This document shows positions 1 to 9,522 of a stretch of DNA of 64,000 nucleotides, piece by piece (the first letter of the stretch is position 1; every line of letters starts with the position of its first letter). The stretch comes from CAYYJR01 sp964472305 (GTDB lineage Bacteria > Armatimonadota > Hebobacteria > CAIYQO01), in assembly GCA_964472305.1 (NCBI GenBank), contig CAYYJR010000020.1, positions 10,338 to 74,337 on the forward strand, read 5' to 3'. Below the pieces are notes generated by a model, which ran no database searches, was not told the origin of the DNA, and saw only the letters and a program-made list of their open reading frames with translations. The position numbers and the translations under genes were made by a program.

Positions 1-61
1 GAGTCGATGGGATGTGCAGGTGAACTGCGGTCACACATCTCTTCCGTTCAAGACATGCCAT
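1..61 (-). CDS. Start of an unidentified gene, cut by the window edge
   Basis: An ATG at 61-59 opens a minus-strand frame that stays open to the window edge, so only 20 codons are visible, beginning MACLERKRCVTAV. GGAGAGG lies 6 bases upstream of the ATG. It follows the RNase H-like gene on the same strand after 36 bases, so the two may be co-transcribed. Too little is visible to name a product. Confidence 0.4.
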   Translation of the reverse strand, partial: MACLERKRCVTAVHLHIPST

Positions 62-97
62 ACGCAACCTCTCCTCATTACTGCGGCTGACTTCTCG

Positions 98-994
98 TCA
101 CGCCGGCAACTTCGTCATCAACTCCGCCAGCGTCACCAGGTCCAGCAGGTTGTGTTTGATGATCTGCACGAGTTGACCGGCATTGCTGGTGCGCACGTAC
201 GTGTGGTAGGCGTCGGGGATAGCGTGGCCGGGGATGTCGCCGGAGCGGGGTGGATGGCCGCAGACGTGTTGTTCCAGCGTTTGCAGTTTGCAGTTGGGCA
301 GCGTGCCGCGCCACACGCGACGGCATTCATGCAGCAGGTCGAAGTGGGCCAGCTCCAGTGCGAAGGGGACGCCGTTGGCCACGGCGCGCGTGCGAATATA
401 CGGGTAATCGAAACTCTTGCCGTTGAAAGAGACCAGCAGCCGTTTCTCGCTGGCGCGGTCGAGAAAGAGCGCGGTGACAGCCGATTCTTCACCGTAATGG
501 CGCGCCAGGTATTGCCGTACTACCAGATCGTCGCCTTCCCATGCCATCGTGCCGATGAGGAAGAGTGGCGAGTCGCTTAACCCGGTGGTCTCGACGTCGA
601 CAAAGATGACATCGTCATGGGTGAAATTCACGACATCCAGGCGCGCGCCCAGTCGGCGCTGCAATGCGGTATCGGGAAAGAAGGCACGCGGAAAAGCGCG
701 GCGCAACGGCATCCAATCGCCGTCGAGATCATCGAGCGCGGTGGCGATATGAAAGGCGGCGCCGTGGCGGGGTACGATGATTTCGCATCCGGCGACCGCA
801 TCTTCCAGCATGATGCAGCGTCCGGGCGCGGGCAGGGGTGGGGGAGTTGCCGTTGCGCGCGGCAAATCGCGGCGATAGCGGATGGGCGCGGGGGGTGGAG
901 CAGGCGCCGGCTGTGGACTCGCGTCTCCGCAATAACGGAGCGGACCGCCGTTTAACAGTTCGAGTCGTTTGAGATAATCGCGTGAATTTTGCAC
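98..994 (-). CDS. YprB-like RNase H-fold exonuclease
   Basis: Predicted 3'-5' exonuclease of the YprB / RNase_H_2 branch of the DEDD superfamily, about 298 residues. The ExoI motif is DVETTG near residue 132, an ExoII-like segment SFNGKSFDYPYI lies near 186, and the ExoIII region with HNLLDLVTLAEL lies near 280. These supply the acidic residues that would bind two metal ions. The first 100 residues are low-complexity and proline-rich. I chose GTG at 994 rather than an upstream start at 1168: the longer frame would run into the neighbouring MFS gene, and a promoter-like element lies at 1053-1082. Substrate is unknown; family members act on structured nucleic acids. Confidence 0.75.
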   Translation of the reverse strand: MQNSRDYLKRLELLNGGPLRYCGDASPQPAPAPPPAPIRYRRDLPRATATPPPLPAPGRCIMLEDAVAGCEIIVPRHGAAFHIATALDDLDGDWMPLRRAFPRAFFPDTALQRRLGARLDVVNFTHDDVIFVDVETTGLSDSPLFLIGTMAWEGDDLVVRQYLARHYGEESAVTALFLDRASEKRLLVSFNGKSFDYPYIRTRAVANGVPFALELAHFDLLHECRRVWRGTLPNCKLQTLEQHVCGHPPRSGDIPGHAIPDAYHTYVRTSNAGQLVQIIKHNLLDLVTLAELMTKLPA

Positions 995-1052
995 GCCAGC
1001 CTGCCCTGCGCTCCACGTTGCACGACATCCACTGTCCGGAATCGTTGCCGAC

Positions 1053-1082
1053 AGTATACCACGCCTCGGTGCCGAATAGCAA
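1053..1082 (-). promoter_or_regulatory. Sigma70-type promoter for the exonuclease gene
   Basis: On the minus strand TTGCTA (1082-1077) and TATACT (1058-1053) are 18 bases apart, about 60 bases upstream of the GTG start at 994. The site lies in the gap behind the MFS gene, so the exonuclease can be transcribed separately. Confidence 0.5.
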
Positions 1083-1100
1083 ACACTTGCTTTGGGTCGG

Positions 1101-2423
1101 TCAGGCCAGCCGCCACAGCCAGCGCATGCGCAGCGTGACCCACAAAATGAGCAGCAGACAAATGACACCGCCCAGCAGCACCGCGATGGACGGGGAGGTG
1201 TAGTGGGCCATCATGCCCGCGTAGAGCGCCCCGAGCGGTGTGAAACCGGCAAAGATAAATGCCCACATGCTGATGACGCGTCCGCGCAGGTGGTCGGGGA
1301 CAATCTCCTGGATGAGGCTGTTGATGGCGGCGCTCGAGACCACCAGTCCACCACCGACCACGGGCAGGATGAGCAGCGACAGGTGGAAGTTGCGGCTGAT
1401 GCTGAAAACGATGAGCGCCAGTGAAAACAGCACTCCCCCACTGTAAAGCACGCTTCCTTTGCGGATCGTGCCGGCGCGGGCTGCCAATCCGATGGCGCCC
1501 ATGAATGCGCCGATGCCGGAAGCGCTCATCAACAGGCCATACCCGCCGGCGTTCTGGCCAAGCACCTGTTGGGCGATGACGGACATCAGCACGACATAGG
1601 AGAAGCCGAAGACACTGTAGATCGCCATCATGATCATCAGCATGCGGATGGTCGGATGATCGGCAACATAGCGAAAGCCTTCGCCCAGGTGCGCCCAGAC
1701 GCTGGCCTTGCCGGCAAGCCGCCGTGTCGGGGGAATGCGAATCAGCAGCAACCCGACGATAACCGCTAAAAAACTGATGCCGTTCAGATAGAGCGCGCCG
1801 GGGATGCCAAGGCCCGGAATATCAATAAGCCGGCCGGCCATTGCCGGTCCGAAGATGCGCGCCAGATTGAAAATTGACGAATTCAATGCAATAGCATTGA
1901 GCAGATCACGGGGGCTGGCGATATCCTTGATAAACGCCTGCCGCGTGGGCATGTCGAACGCCATGGCTAACCCGGACAACATGCTGAAGACTGCCACGTG
2001 CCACAGGCGCACCCCGCCGCTCTGGGTCAGCGCGCCCAGACCGAATGCCAGCAGCATCAAGATGGTCTGCGTCACCAGCAGGATGCGCCGCCGGTCATTG
2101 CGGTCAGACAACACGCCGGCGAAAAGAGTAAAGATGAAAATGGGCAAACTGCCCAGTGCGGCGATCAGCCCGACAGAGAGCGCGGCATTAGCCTTGCCGT
2201 ATTCCAGATTCGCCAGTGTCAGCACCAGCCAGCTTTGCGCGGCGTTCTGCATCCAGGTGCCGACCAGCGACACGAGCTGGCCGTTCCAGAAGAGGCGGTA
2301 GTTGCGATGTCGTAATGCGCGAAAGGTGGTCGGCAACCAGCCCGCGCCCAGTTCGGTCGATGATCCCTCCGCGATATCGGGCGGCCGGGCTGGTTGAACG
2401 GGTTCAGGCTCGAATGCAGACAT
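1101..2423 (-). CDS. MFS transporter, EntS-like exporter family
   Basis: A 440-residue major facilitator protein of the MFS_3/EntS type, with about 12 hydrophobic segments. The start shows the family pattern: a soluble N-terminus, then FRALRHRNYRLFWNGQLVSL before TM1 and SWLVLTL. The loop 2-3 motif appears as GVLSDRNDRRRILL, the proton-coupled MFS signature. The length is typical (about 400-440). Relatives export siderophores, drugs or metabolites; the substrate cannot be read from sequence. It is divergent from the carboxypeptidase gene, with 238 bases between the two starts. Confidence 0.8.
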   Translation of the reverse strand: MSAFEPEPVQPARPPDIAEGSSTELGAGWLPTTFRALRHRNYRLFWNGQLVSLVGTWMQNAAQSWLVLTLANLEYGKANAALSVGLIAALGSLPIFIFTLFAGVLSDRNDRRRILLVTQTILMLLAFGLGALTQSGGVRLWHVAVFSMLSGLAMAFDMPTRQAFIKDIASPRDLLNAIALNSSIFNLARIFGPAMAGRLIDIPGLGIPGALYLNGISFLAVIVGLLLIRIPPTRRLAGKASVWAHLGEGFRYVADHPTIRMLMIMMAIYSVFGFSYVVLMSVIAQQVLGQNAGGYGLLMSASGIGAFMGAIGLAARAGTIRKGSVLYSGGVLFSLALIVFSISRNFHLSLLILPVVGGGLVVSSAAINSLIQEIVPDHLRGRVISMWAFIFAGFTPLGALYAGMMAHYTSPSIAVLLGGVICLLLILWVTLRMRWLWRLA

Positions 2424-2624
2424 TGATTACACTTTCTCGCATACTTCGGTACAAGGCGGTTCTGCTTTTCGTTTCTCTGTGCTCCCTGTCGGGAGCACAC
2501 CGTGGGGTGTATAGGTGGCGGTCCATTTCGACGTATCGTACTGGTTTTAGCTTCGACAACCGGTATTCTCTCCCTTTTCCAGATCGGACCAACCGACTGT
2601 TTCGGAAAAAATCACGTTCCGGGG

Positions 2625-2653
2625 TTGGCAGGTTGTGCGTGAGCGGGTACAAT
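2625..2653 (+). promoter_or_regulatory. Core promoter abutting the dacF-like start codon
   Basis: TTGGCA (2625-2630), a spacer of exactly 17 bases, and TACAAT (2648-2653). The ATG follows 8 bases later at 2662, so transcription should begin at or within a base or two of the start codon. There is no Shine-Dalgarno sequence, which predicts a leaderless mRNA. Confidence 0.65.
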
Positions 2654-2661
2654 ACGGCGTC

Positions 2662-3930
2662 ATGATGCGTATGGCTTGGTCGATTTTCATCCTCAGTCTT
2701 CTCTCGCACGTTGCGTATGCGGGCGTACCACCATCGACTTCGCTGGTGTCCGCGCGCGCCGCCGTGCTGATGGACCGACAGACGGGACTGGTGCTGTGGT
2801 CATATAATCCTGACCGTGAGTTGCCCATGGCCAGCACCACGAAGATTATGTCGGCGATGGTCGTGCTGGATAAAGGCAGCGATCGGTTCAATGAGCCGGT
2901 GCGCATCAGCGAGCATGACGTATCAGTGGGGGGCAGTTCATATTTCGCCGCCGGTGAGACGGTCAAATTGGGTGACCTCTTCAAAACGTCGCTTATCTGG
3001 TCGTCTAACGAGGCTACCATTGCGGCGGCGAAATATCTGGCGGGCAGCGAGAGCAAATTTGTGGCGCTGATGAACAGCAAAGCACGGGAACTGGGCCTGC
3101 AACACACGCATTTCACTAATTCGCATGGCTATACCAAACCACCCTACGCAGCGAATCACTACAGTTCGGCGCGCGATCTGGCCATCATTACTCGCCACGC
3201 GTTGACCTATTACCCGCAGATTCGCGAGACGGTCAATACGCCGATGCTGTCCGTCGAGACGCAGAAGCGAGAAAATCACAATCGTATTCTGCACGAGACG
3301 GTGCCGGGTATCCCGAGCTCGGTGGTGGATGGAGTGAAAACCGGGTATATCGCCTTGTCCGGTAAGTGTTTCGTCGGCTCCGCCACGCTGAACGGCTGGC
3401 AACTGATCGCGGTGGTGCTCGACGATCCCAACGATTTCAAAGATGCGATGAACCTGCTGCACTACGGGTTCAGTCGGTTTGACTGGAAAACCTATGCCAC
3501 CGAGCGGCAGACGGGGATTACCGTGCCGGTGGCGCGGGGAGCGAAGCGCGTGGTGGCGCTCGGTGTGCGCGGAGTGTTGGGCGCGCCGCTGCCGCGGTTG
3601 CCGTTCGGCGGCGACGAGGTTGACGATCACCTGGTGTATGCCGGTCCCCCGTTGCGGGCGCCGATCCGCCAGGGTACCGAGGTGGGCAAGCTGGAACTGT
3701 GGCGCAACGGGCGCCTGCTGGCTTTTGCCCCGGCGTTCGTGCTGGATTCCGTGCCGGTCGCCTGGTGGGTGCATGCGTTCACCGCGGTGTGCCTCATCGC
3801 GATAGTCATCGCGGTATTAACGCTGATGGGCATAATTTATGGAACGCGTACAAAAAATGCTCGCCGCCGCCGGCGTCAGTTCTCGACGACACGCCGAGGA
3901 CTTGATCAAGGCGGGGCGCGTCACGATTAA
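2662..3930 (+). CDS. D-alanyl-D-alanine carboxypeptidase (PBP5/DacF family)
   Basis: Serine D,D-carboxypeptidase of family S11 that trims the stem peptide of peptidoglycan outside the cytoplasmic membrane. A signal peptide (MMRMAWSIFILSLLSHVAYA) is followed by the SxxK motif in ASTTK (Ser58, Lys61), SSN near 114-116 and KTGYIALSGKC near 225, so the active site is complete. A C-terminal domain precedes one membrane anchor (CLIAIVIAVLTLMGIIYG) and an Arg-rich tail, as in PBP5-type enzymes. The last 92 bases overlap the start of the pseudouridine synthase gene in another frame, suggesting coupled expression. Confidence 0.88.
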   Translation: MMRMAWSIFILSLLSHVAYAGVPPSTSLVSARAAVLMDRQTGLVLWSYNPDRELPMASTTKIMSAMVVLDKGSDRFNEPVRISEHDVSVGGSSYFAAGETVKLGDLFKTSLIWSSNEATIAAAKYLAGSESKFVALMNSKARELGLQHTHFTNSHGYTKPPYAANHYSSARDLAIITRHALTYYPQIRETVNTPMLSVETQKRENHNRILHETVPGIPSSVVDGVKTGYIALSGKCFVGSATLNGWQLIAVVLDDPNDFKDAMNLLHYGFSRFDWKTYATERQTGITVPVARGAKRVVALGVRGVLGAPLPRLPFGGDEVDDHLVYAGPPLRAPIRQGTEVGKLELWRNGRLLAFAPAFVLDSVPVAWWVHAFTAVCLIAIVIAVLTLMGIIYGTRTKNARRRRRQFSTTRRGLDQGGARHD

Positions 3931-4552
3931 CGGCGAAACAGCCACATTAGGCGCGCGCGTCGATCCCGCGCACGATGTGGTGGCGGTGGATGGCCACTCG
4001 ATCGCCCGATCGACGACGCAGCGTACCCTCATGCTCAACAAGCCCGCGGGGTACGTGACGACGCGACACGACCCGCATGCCGTTAATACGGTAATGTCGC
4101 TGTTGCCGCCCATTCCCGGCCTGCACCCCATCGGGCGCCTGGACAAAAATACCACCGGTTTGTTGCTGTTCACCACCGACGGTGACCTCACCTTCACGCT
4201 CACCCACCCGCGCCACGCGGTTGATAAAACCTACCGTGCCTGGGTGGACGGCGTACCCAGCAACGCTACGCTGGAGCAACTGCGCAAAGGCGTGCTGCTG
4301 GAGGATGGCCTGACCGCTCCCGCCCGCGTACGCCGGCTCATTACCCATGGCGAGCGTACCCAGGTGGAGGTGATTATCCACGAAGGACGCAAGCGCCAGG
4401 TGCGGAGGATGCTGGAAGCGCTCGGTCACCGCGTGCGCGCGCTGACCCGCACCCGCCTCGGTCCGCTCTCTCTGGGCGAATTGCCGGAAGGCAAGTGGCG
4501 CGATTTGACGGAAGAGGAAGTGCGCGCGCTGCGCGCATCGTCGCAGGAGTGA
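3839..4552 (+). CDS. rRNA pseudouridine synthase, RsuA/RluB family
   Basis: A 237-residue pseudouridine synthase of the RsuA/RluB/E/F family that isomerises a specific uridine in ribosomal RNA. An S4 RNA-binding domain occupies about residues 1-60 (RVQKMLAAAGVSSRRHAEDL). The catalytic domain follows, with the aspartate in GRLDKNTTGLL. The motif LNKPAGYVTT and the late HEGRKRQVRRM segment are family hallmarks. Length and order are normal. It starts inside the 3' end of the carboxypeptidase gene, in another frame. Confidence 0.9.
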   Translation: MERVQKMLAAAGVSSRRHAEDLIKAGRVTINGETATLGARVDPAHDVVAVDGHSIARSTTQRTLMLNKPAGYVTTRHDPHAVNTVMSLLPPIPGLHPIGRLDKNTTGLLLFTTDGDLTFTLTHPRHAVDKTYRAWVDGVPSNATLEQLRKGVLLEDGLTAPARVRRLITHGERTQVEVIIHEGRKRQVRRMLEALGHRVRALTRTRLGPLSLGELPEGKWRDLTEEEVRALRASSQE

Positions 4553-4638
4553 TGTCGCAGCCGCGCCGCTTTTCCACCATGTGACACCGGCAGGAATCTT
4601 GCCCCGCGCGGCGAAATGATACCATGCGGGAGGACGGC

Positions 4639-4932
4639 ATGTGCCGAGTGTCGTGTTTTCGCTGTGGAACGTGTTGCATTGCGCCGGACATCTCCACGCT
4701 GAGCAAGCCGGTCGGTACGCCGTGCGTGCATCTCCGGTCTGATCGGTTGTGCGGCATTTACCCCGACCGCCCCGCGGTATGCCGTCATTACCAGCCGGAT
4801 GAGTTATGCGTGGACTTGCAGCGGCTTCCGATCGAGGCGCGGGTGCGGCATTATCTGGCGGTTTATGGCCTGGAAGACGCCGGCGGGGACACCCCGAGCA
4901 TGGGTTTCCCGGACGACACAGACATGATATAG
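4639..4932 (+). CDS. YkgJ family cysteine-cluster protein
   Basis: About 97 residues of the YkgJ type, a metal (Zn or Fe-S) binding family of unknown biochemical role. The cysteine pattern CFRCGTCC, then PCVHL, LCGIYPDRPAVCRHYQ and a late LCVDL matches the family. I chose ATG 4639 because GGGAGG lies six bases upstream; an in-frame ATG at 4624 would add five residues but has no ribosome binding site. Confidence 0.7.
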   Translation: MCRVSCFRCGTCCIAPDISTLSKPVGTPCVHLRSDRLCGIYPDRPAVCRHYQPDELCVDLQRLPIEARVRHYLAVYGLEDAGGDTPSMGFPDDTDMI

Positions 4933-4985
4933 TAGAGCGTCCCCCGATGACCGCTTGCCCCCAATTTACGAGGTGATTGCCGCCG

Positions 4986-7559
4986 ATGTGTGCTCGAATT
5001 ATGCGGACCACGAGTTTGCTGACGTTTTGCTGCTGGTTCGCGACAGTCGCTTCGGCTTACATGCTCCCAACGAAAAGCTACCCCAAGCTCGAAGTCAGTG
5101 GCAACAATACGCTGTCACTGAATATCAATAACGTGGACGGATCGCAGTCGTATTACCGGGATGACAATACCGAACGCGATCGCGTGTTCACCTCCACCTC
5201 GAATCTGTACCTCAACGGCGAGATTTACAAAGACCTGTTTCTGAACGCCACCATGCTGGCTAACCGCTACGCGCCCAACAATTTTACCTGGAACATGCGT
5301 TATGACGGTAACGACGCCAGGGTGCTGCTGGGCGATTTTACCGCCAACCTGGTGGGCAACGAGTATGTGCAGTTGAATCGCTCGATCCAGGGGGTGCAGG
5401 TAGAAACTAAGCTCCCGCGCGGCAGCCTGATGCTGGTGCGGAGCGAACTGAAATCTCCTGTGCGCTCGGATACTTTTTATGGCGAGAATATCAGCGGGCC
5501 GTATTATTTGAAAGCCTCGCCCATTGTCGATGGCAGCGAGATTGTGCTGGTGAACAACGTGCGGAAAGAGCGGATGCGCGACTACACGCTGAATTACACC
5601 AGCGGCATCCTCAACTTCAGCGCCGGCATTATCATCGGCCCGTCTGACCGCGTGGATGTCAGTTACGAATTGTCGGTAAATGGGGTGAGCGGCGGGGTGT
5701 TGTATGCCGTGCGTGCGATGTATCCGCTGAAACACCTGCAGATTGGGGTGAACCATCTCCAGGTGAATGGGCGCGGGCAGGGGGACACGGTGCAGTCGCA
5801 GCGCGATCAATTTCTCGCCAACGGCACGCCGGGGCCGTATTACCTGACCTATCATCCCATCGCGTCAGCGTCGGAAATCATCACCTTCAACGGCATCCTC
5901 CAGCAGAATACTGAGTTGATCCAGATTTATACGCTGGATTACACCACGGGGCGCCTGCTGTTTACCAGCGGGCACGAGCCGCCGATGAATACCACCGTCA
6001 TCGTGCGTTATGGCGTCACCATTCCCGGCAGCAACAACGGCAAGCATTCGGTGACCGGCCTGGATCTGAACTGGATGGCAAGTGACGGATTGACCTTCGG
6101 TCTGCAGGCGGCACAAAGCCGCGATCCGGCGGAAAGCGCCGCCGGTACCTCGGCGTTGTCGCTGCATTCCACCTACGTGCAGCGAGGCTTGACGTTGTCC
6201 ACGCGGTATCGCCAGGTGGGCGCCGGCTTCTCGCCGTTGCAGATGGTCGGGTATCGCAACGTGGATCGCGACCTGTCCTGGTCGTGTCGTTACGCGCCGC
6301 TGGACTGGATGACTGTGACCGGCTCCGGCAACAACGCGCGCCAGCCGCTCAATCCGTATGCGGCCACCAGCAGCGGCATAACCATGAACGAGCGCAACCG
6401 CGCTTTCTCGCTGAATCTACATAAAATGCATTGGCCGTCGCTCTCCCTGCAGCATACGACGGTGAACGCCGCCCAGGTGGGCGCCGAGTTGCTCGGGAAT
6501 ACAAACACCACCGACAGTCTGACCCTGGGACTCACCCGCGCCGAGTTCACCGCCTCGCTGGCGTTCAGCCGCATCACCACCGACAGTCGCCAGTTGATGG
6601 ATCTCAGTAATCCCTCCGCGTCCATCTTCCGTTATCAGGGTACGACGCACAACTCCGTGTTGAATCTGCAATACCAGCCGAATGACCGCCTCACTGTCGG
6701 CGCCAACCTGGCAGGCAATCGTATTGAGATGCAGAACACCCAGAATACCGACACGGCCACGCGCGGGCGCAATGCGCAACTTACCGCCAGCTATCGCGCC
6801 GGGGAAAAGGTGAGCTTCAATACCACCTTCTCTACCAGTAAGACCGGGGCGGTGGAGAGCGTGACCGGCAGCACTATCAGCGCGCAGAAGAATGATACCG
6901 TCACCTGGGGCGCCAACTGGCAGCCCGCAGAACGCCTGAACCTGGGACTGAATTATGCCCGCGACCTGGCCGAGGGCGGCGACTTCAGCAACAGTAAATC
7001 TGATACGCTGTCGGCGAATATCGGCTGGCAGCCGCACAAGCAAATTTCCTGCAACAGCTTTTGGTCGCGCCAGCAGTTGCGCTACTTAACCGAATCAGGC
7101 AACTCCGTCAGTAATCTGCTGGGGATGAACTCCGATATCGGCGGGCTGGGCAAGGTACGCATCAAGCTGGATATGCAATACTTGTGGGGCGAGACGGCCT
7201 TCGGCGTATCGCAGCTCATGCAGGCGGAAGGCGTGAAACATCGCACCGTGCCGGTCTCTGTTGAGCCGCAGACTGTTGGCGCCATCGCGACCAGCAACCG
7301 GCTGATCACCGCCACCGCTCGCGTCAGCTACCCAATCGCCAGGAAACAGGAGATGTTTATTGCCGGCGATACCACACGCAACAGCGGTTTTCCCAGCAAG
7401 TCGAGGAAAAATGCGTTCGGATTAGGGTGGAATTACCTGCTCAACGATAACTTGACGTTCACAATAGACGCCGGGCGGGTATACTACAGCGACGACACCA
7501 ACTCCAGTCTGAACTACAAGGCGAACCAGTTCAATGCGCAATTGTCATGGCATTTCTAA
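4986..7559 (+). CDS. Outer-membrane beta-barrel protein
   Basis: An exported protein of about 857 residues. A signal peptide (TTSLLTFCCWFATVASA) is followed by alternating polar/hydrophobic strands throughout, many Asn/Thr/Ser-rich beta turns, and a final strand FNAQLSWHF ending in Phe, the classic signal read by the BAM machinery. Repeated blocks such as GPYYLKASPIVDGSEIVLVN and GPYYLTYHPIASASEIITFN form an internal duplication of about 130 residues in the N-terminal half. GAGGTGA lies 9 bases before ATG 4986; TTG 4977 and ATG 5001 are alternatives. No TonB box or plug is visible. Large barrels like this are usually anonymous; a transport, adhesion or scaffold role is possible. It heads a run of three surface genes. 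Confidence 0.65.
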   Translation: MCARIMRTTSLLTFCCWFATVASAYMLPTKSYPKLEVSGNNTLSLNINNVDGSQSYYRDDNTERDRVFTSTSNLYLNGEIYKDLFLNATMLANRYAPNNFTWNMRYDGNDARVLLGDFTANLVGNEYVQLNRSIQGVQVETKLPRGSLMLVRSELKSPVRSDTFYGENISGPYYLKASPIVDGSEIVLVNNVRKERMRDYTLNYTSGILNFSAGIIIGPSDRVDVSYELSVNGVSGGVLYAVRAMYPLKHLQIGVNHLQVNGRGQGDTVQSQRDQFLANGTPGPYYLTYHPIASASEIITFNGILQQNTELIQIYTLDYTTGRLLFTSGHEPPMNTTVIVRYGVTIPGSNNGKHSVTGLDLNWMASDGLTFGLQAAQSRDPAESAAGTSALSLHSTYVQRGLTLSTRYRQVGAGFSPLQMVGYRNVDRDLSWSCRYAPLDWMTVTGSGNNARQPLNPYAATSSGITMNERNRAFSLNLHKMHWPSLSLQHTTVNAAQVGAELLGNTNTTDSLTLGLTRAEFTASLAFSRITTDSRQLMDLSNPSASIFRYQGTTHNSVLNLQYQPNDRLTVGANLAGNRIEMQNTQNTDTATRGRNAQLTASYRAGEKVSFNTTFSTSKTGAVESVTGSTISAQKNDTVTWGANWQPAERLNLGLNYARDLAEGGDFSNSKSDTLSANIGWQPHKQISCNSFWSRQQLRYLTESGNSVSNLLGMNSDIGGLGKVRIKLDMQYLWGETAFGVSQLMQAEGVKHRTVPVSVEPQTVGAIATSNRLITATARVSYPIARKQEMFIAGDTTRNSGFPSKSRKNAFGLGWNYLLNDNLTFTIDAGRVYYSDDTNSSLNYKANQFNAQLSWHF

Positions 7560-7714
7560 GAGACTATACGAGAAAGGATCGCTGGTAGAGCGCGCGACAC
7601 AGACCCGCGAGATGCCAGCGAGCACTCTATGTGCAGTTTCCATGCGCCACTCCACCCCGGAACCGGACGTGCGAATGCCGCGCTGCGCACGCGACGCGCG
7701 AGGGGGTTATACGT

Positions 7715-9496
7715 ATGCGCTTGTGGGATAAACATACTGATCGACTGATGGGATTGTTGCTTCTTGCGTTCGGCATGCTGCTGCTCAACGGTTGCGGCGG
7801 CGGAGGAACAACGGGAAACTCCACGCTACCGCCGGTCGCGCAACTGCTGCTTGCGCCGGAAAACCCACTGGTCTATACTTCGCTGAGCGTGCAGTTGGTG
7901 CCGACCGCGTTAAACGAAACAGGTGTGGTGATTACCTCGGTGCCGGCGGATTATAGCTGGTCGTCGAGTAATAAGCAGGTGGCGACCGTCAGCGCGTCCG
8001 GTCGGGTGACCGGGGTGGCGGCGGGCATCGCCACCATCACCGCCGTCGTGCGCGGGCAAAGCACGAAGAATACCGCGCTGGTGACCGTGCGCTCGTTGAG
8101 TTCGCTGTTGCAGAATCCCGCGGAGGATCCGACCAAACCGGGCAGCATCGGCGGCACCCTCTTTACCCTGGCGCTGGGCGGCGCCACGCCGGCGGGGATT
8201 ATCGATCAGGCAAACAATGCTGTGGTCACCCTGACCGGCATGCCGACCGCCGGCGGCAGCTTTTCCGCCTCCACTCGCTCGACCATTCGCGGCGGTTATC
8301 AATTTGCCGATGTCCCTGCCGGAATCTACGATCTCACGGCTACCGTCGGGACGCTCACCGGCGAGTTGCGTGGCGTACGCGTGCGGGGGAACCTGCCCAC
8401 GCTGATGACGAATCTGCTGATGTCCGATCCGGCGCAGCGGGCGACGTTGTCGGGCACGGTGACCCAAGGCGGGCTGCCCGCCGCCGAAGCCATTATCTCG
8501 GTGGATGTCACCGCCTATACTACGGAATACCTGAACGGCAACCAGCAGGATCGGGTGTCGGTGATTCTTTCGCTCACCACCGATGCGGCGGGACATTACA
8601 CGTTCAACCTGCCCAGCAACGGCCTGTCATATTACCTGGCCGCCCATAGCGCGACCTCTATGGTCAGCGAGAGTCAGGAAATTCGCGTGCTGCGTCCTGG
8701 CGACGCGCGCACGGTGGATTTGATGCTGGTGGCGGCGGAAAGCCCGGTCTTCTCGCGCTTACTGCCGGATGTCGTTTCCGCTACGTTGCCGGCGCCCACC
8801 GCGCTGGCCAGCGAACGAGCGATGATCACGCGGTTGGCGATCGCTCGCGCGTTGCACGCGCCGCGGGAGCGTCTCACGCGGTTAGAGCAGTTGTCCGCCA
8901 CCCGCCGCGCCACGCGCGCCGGTCGTGCCGTCACCGGTATCGTGGAGAATGATCTGTACTGGACAGTGCTGCAAAGCGATATCGGGGTGCGGGGCTTCAA
9001 CGTCTACCGTTCATCCGAAGGGGTGGACGGGCCGTTCACCCGCATCGGCAGTACCTACGATCCGTATCAAATGCTGTTTTTCGACAACGATCCGGTGCTG
9101 CAAGTCAATCATCCGATGGCGTATATGGTCACCAGTTATGCCGCCAATGCGCAGGAATCATCTCCGACAACCCCGATCTATGCGTCGCCACTGCCGCCGG
9201 TGGCGATTACTGCGCCGGACGACGGCGCGCACCTGCCCGTCCATGCGGCGACAATTCGCTGGGACGATGTGCCGGGCGCGCGGAGCTACCTGGTGTTGAA
9301 ATTCGCGACCGAGCCATCATACAATACGTTGCCGATCGGGACATTGGTAACGCATCTGGCGGGGGATACCTCTGAAATGCTGACCGGACTGGCACCCGGC
9401 GACTACTGGTATTCCATTTCGGCGTATGACGCGGATGATCCCAACTACGCCACGGCGGCTGCCTATTCCGCTTATCGAAAGATCACGTTGGAATGA
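7715..9496 (+). CDS. Lipoprotein with Big2 and Fn3-like domains
   Basis: About 593 residues. The N-terminus is a type II signal peptide with lipobox LLNGC and acylated Cys27, followed by a Gly-rich linker. Residues about 45-125 form a bacterial Ig-like Big2 domain (YSWSSSNKQVATVSASGRVTG, VRGQ). A carboxypeptidase-regulatory-like beta domain follows (YQFADVPAGIYDLTATVG), and the C-terminal part resembles fibronectin type III modules (GFNVYRSSEGVDGPFTRIG). GAGGGGG precedes ATG 7715. Its stop overlaps an in-frame upstream ATG of the next gene (ATGA at 9493-9496), so the two are surely co-transcribed. It is probably an envelope-surface protein working with its neighbours. Confidence 0.7.
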   Translation: MRLWDKHTDRLMGLLLLAFGMLLLNGCGGGGTTGNSTLPPVAQLLLAPENPLVYTSLSVQLVPTALNETGVVITSVPADYSWSSSNKQVATVSASGRVTGVAAGIATITAVVRGQSTKNTALVTVRSLSSLLQNPAEDPTKPGSIGGTLFTLALGGATPAGIIDQANNAVVTLTGMPTAGGSFSASTRSTIRGGYQFADVPAGIYDLTATVGTLTGELRGVRVRGNLPTLMTNLLMSDPAQRATLSGTVTQGGLPAAEAIISVDVTAYTTEYLNGNQQDRVSVILSLTTDAAGHYTFNLPSNGLSYYLAAHSATSMVSESQEIRVLRPGDARTVDLMLVAAESPVFSRLLPDVVSATLPAPTALASERAMITRLAIARALHAPRERLTRLEQLSATRRATRAGRAVTGIVENDLYWTVLQSDIGVRGFNVYRSSEGVDGPFTRIGSTYDPYQMLFFDNDPVLQVNHPMAYMVTSYAANAQESSPTTPIYASPLPPVAITAPDDGAHLPVHAATIRWDDVPGARSYLVLKFATEPSYNTLPIGTLVTHLAGDTSEMLTGLAPGDYWYSISAYDADDPNYATAAAYSAYRKITLE

Positions 9497-9522
9497 CACG
9501 CGTCGAGATGGAGAACGGTTTA

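Noticed and set aside
2404..2440. TTGTAC-17-TGTAAT as a promoter of the MFS gene on the minus strand
   Set aside because: The -10 box ends two bases before the ATG, so transcription would start after the start codon.
9493..9522. ATG 9493 as the start of the large exported protein
   Set aside because: It would add ten residues before the signal peptide; ATG 9523 has a ribosome binding site.
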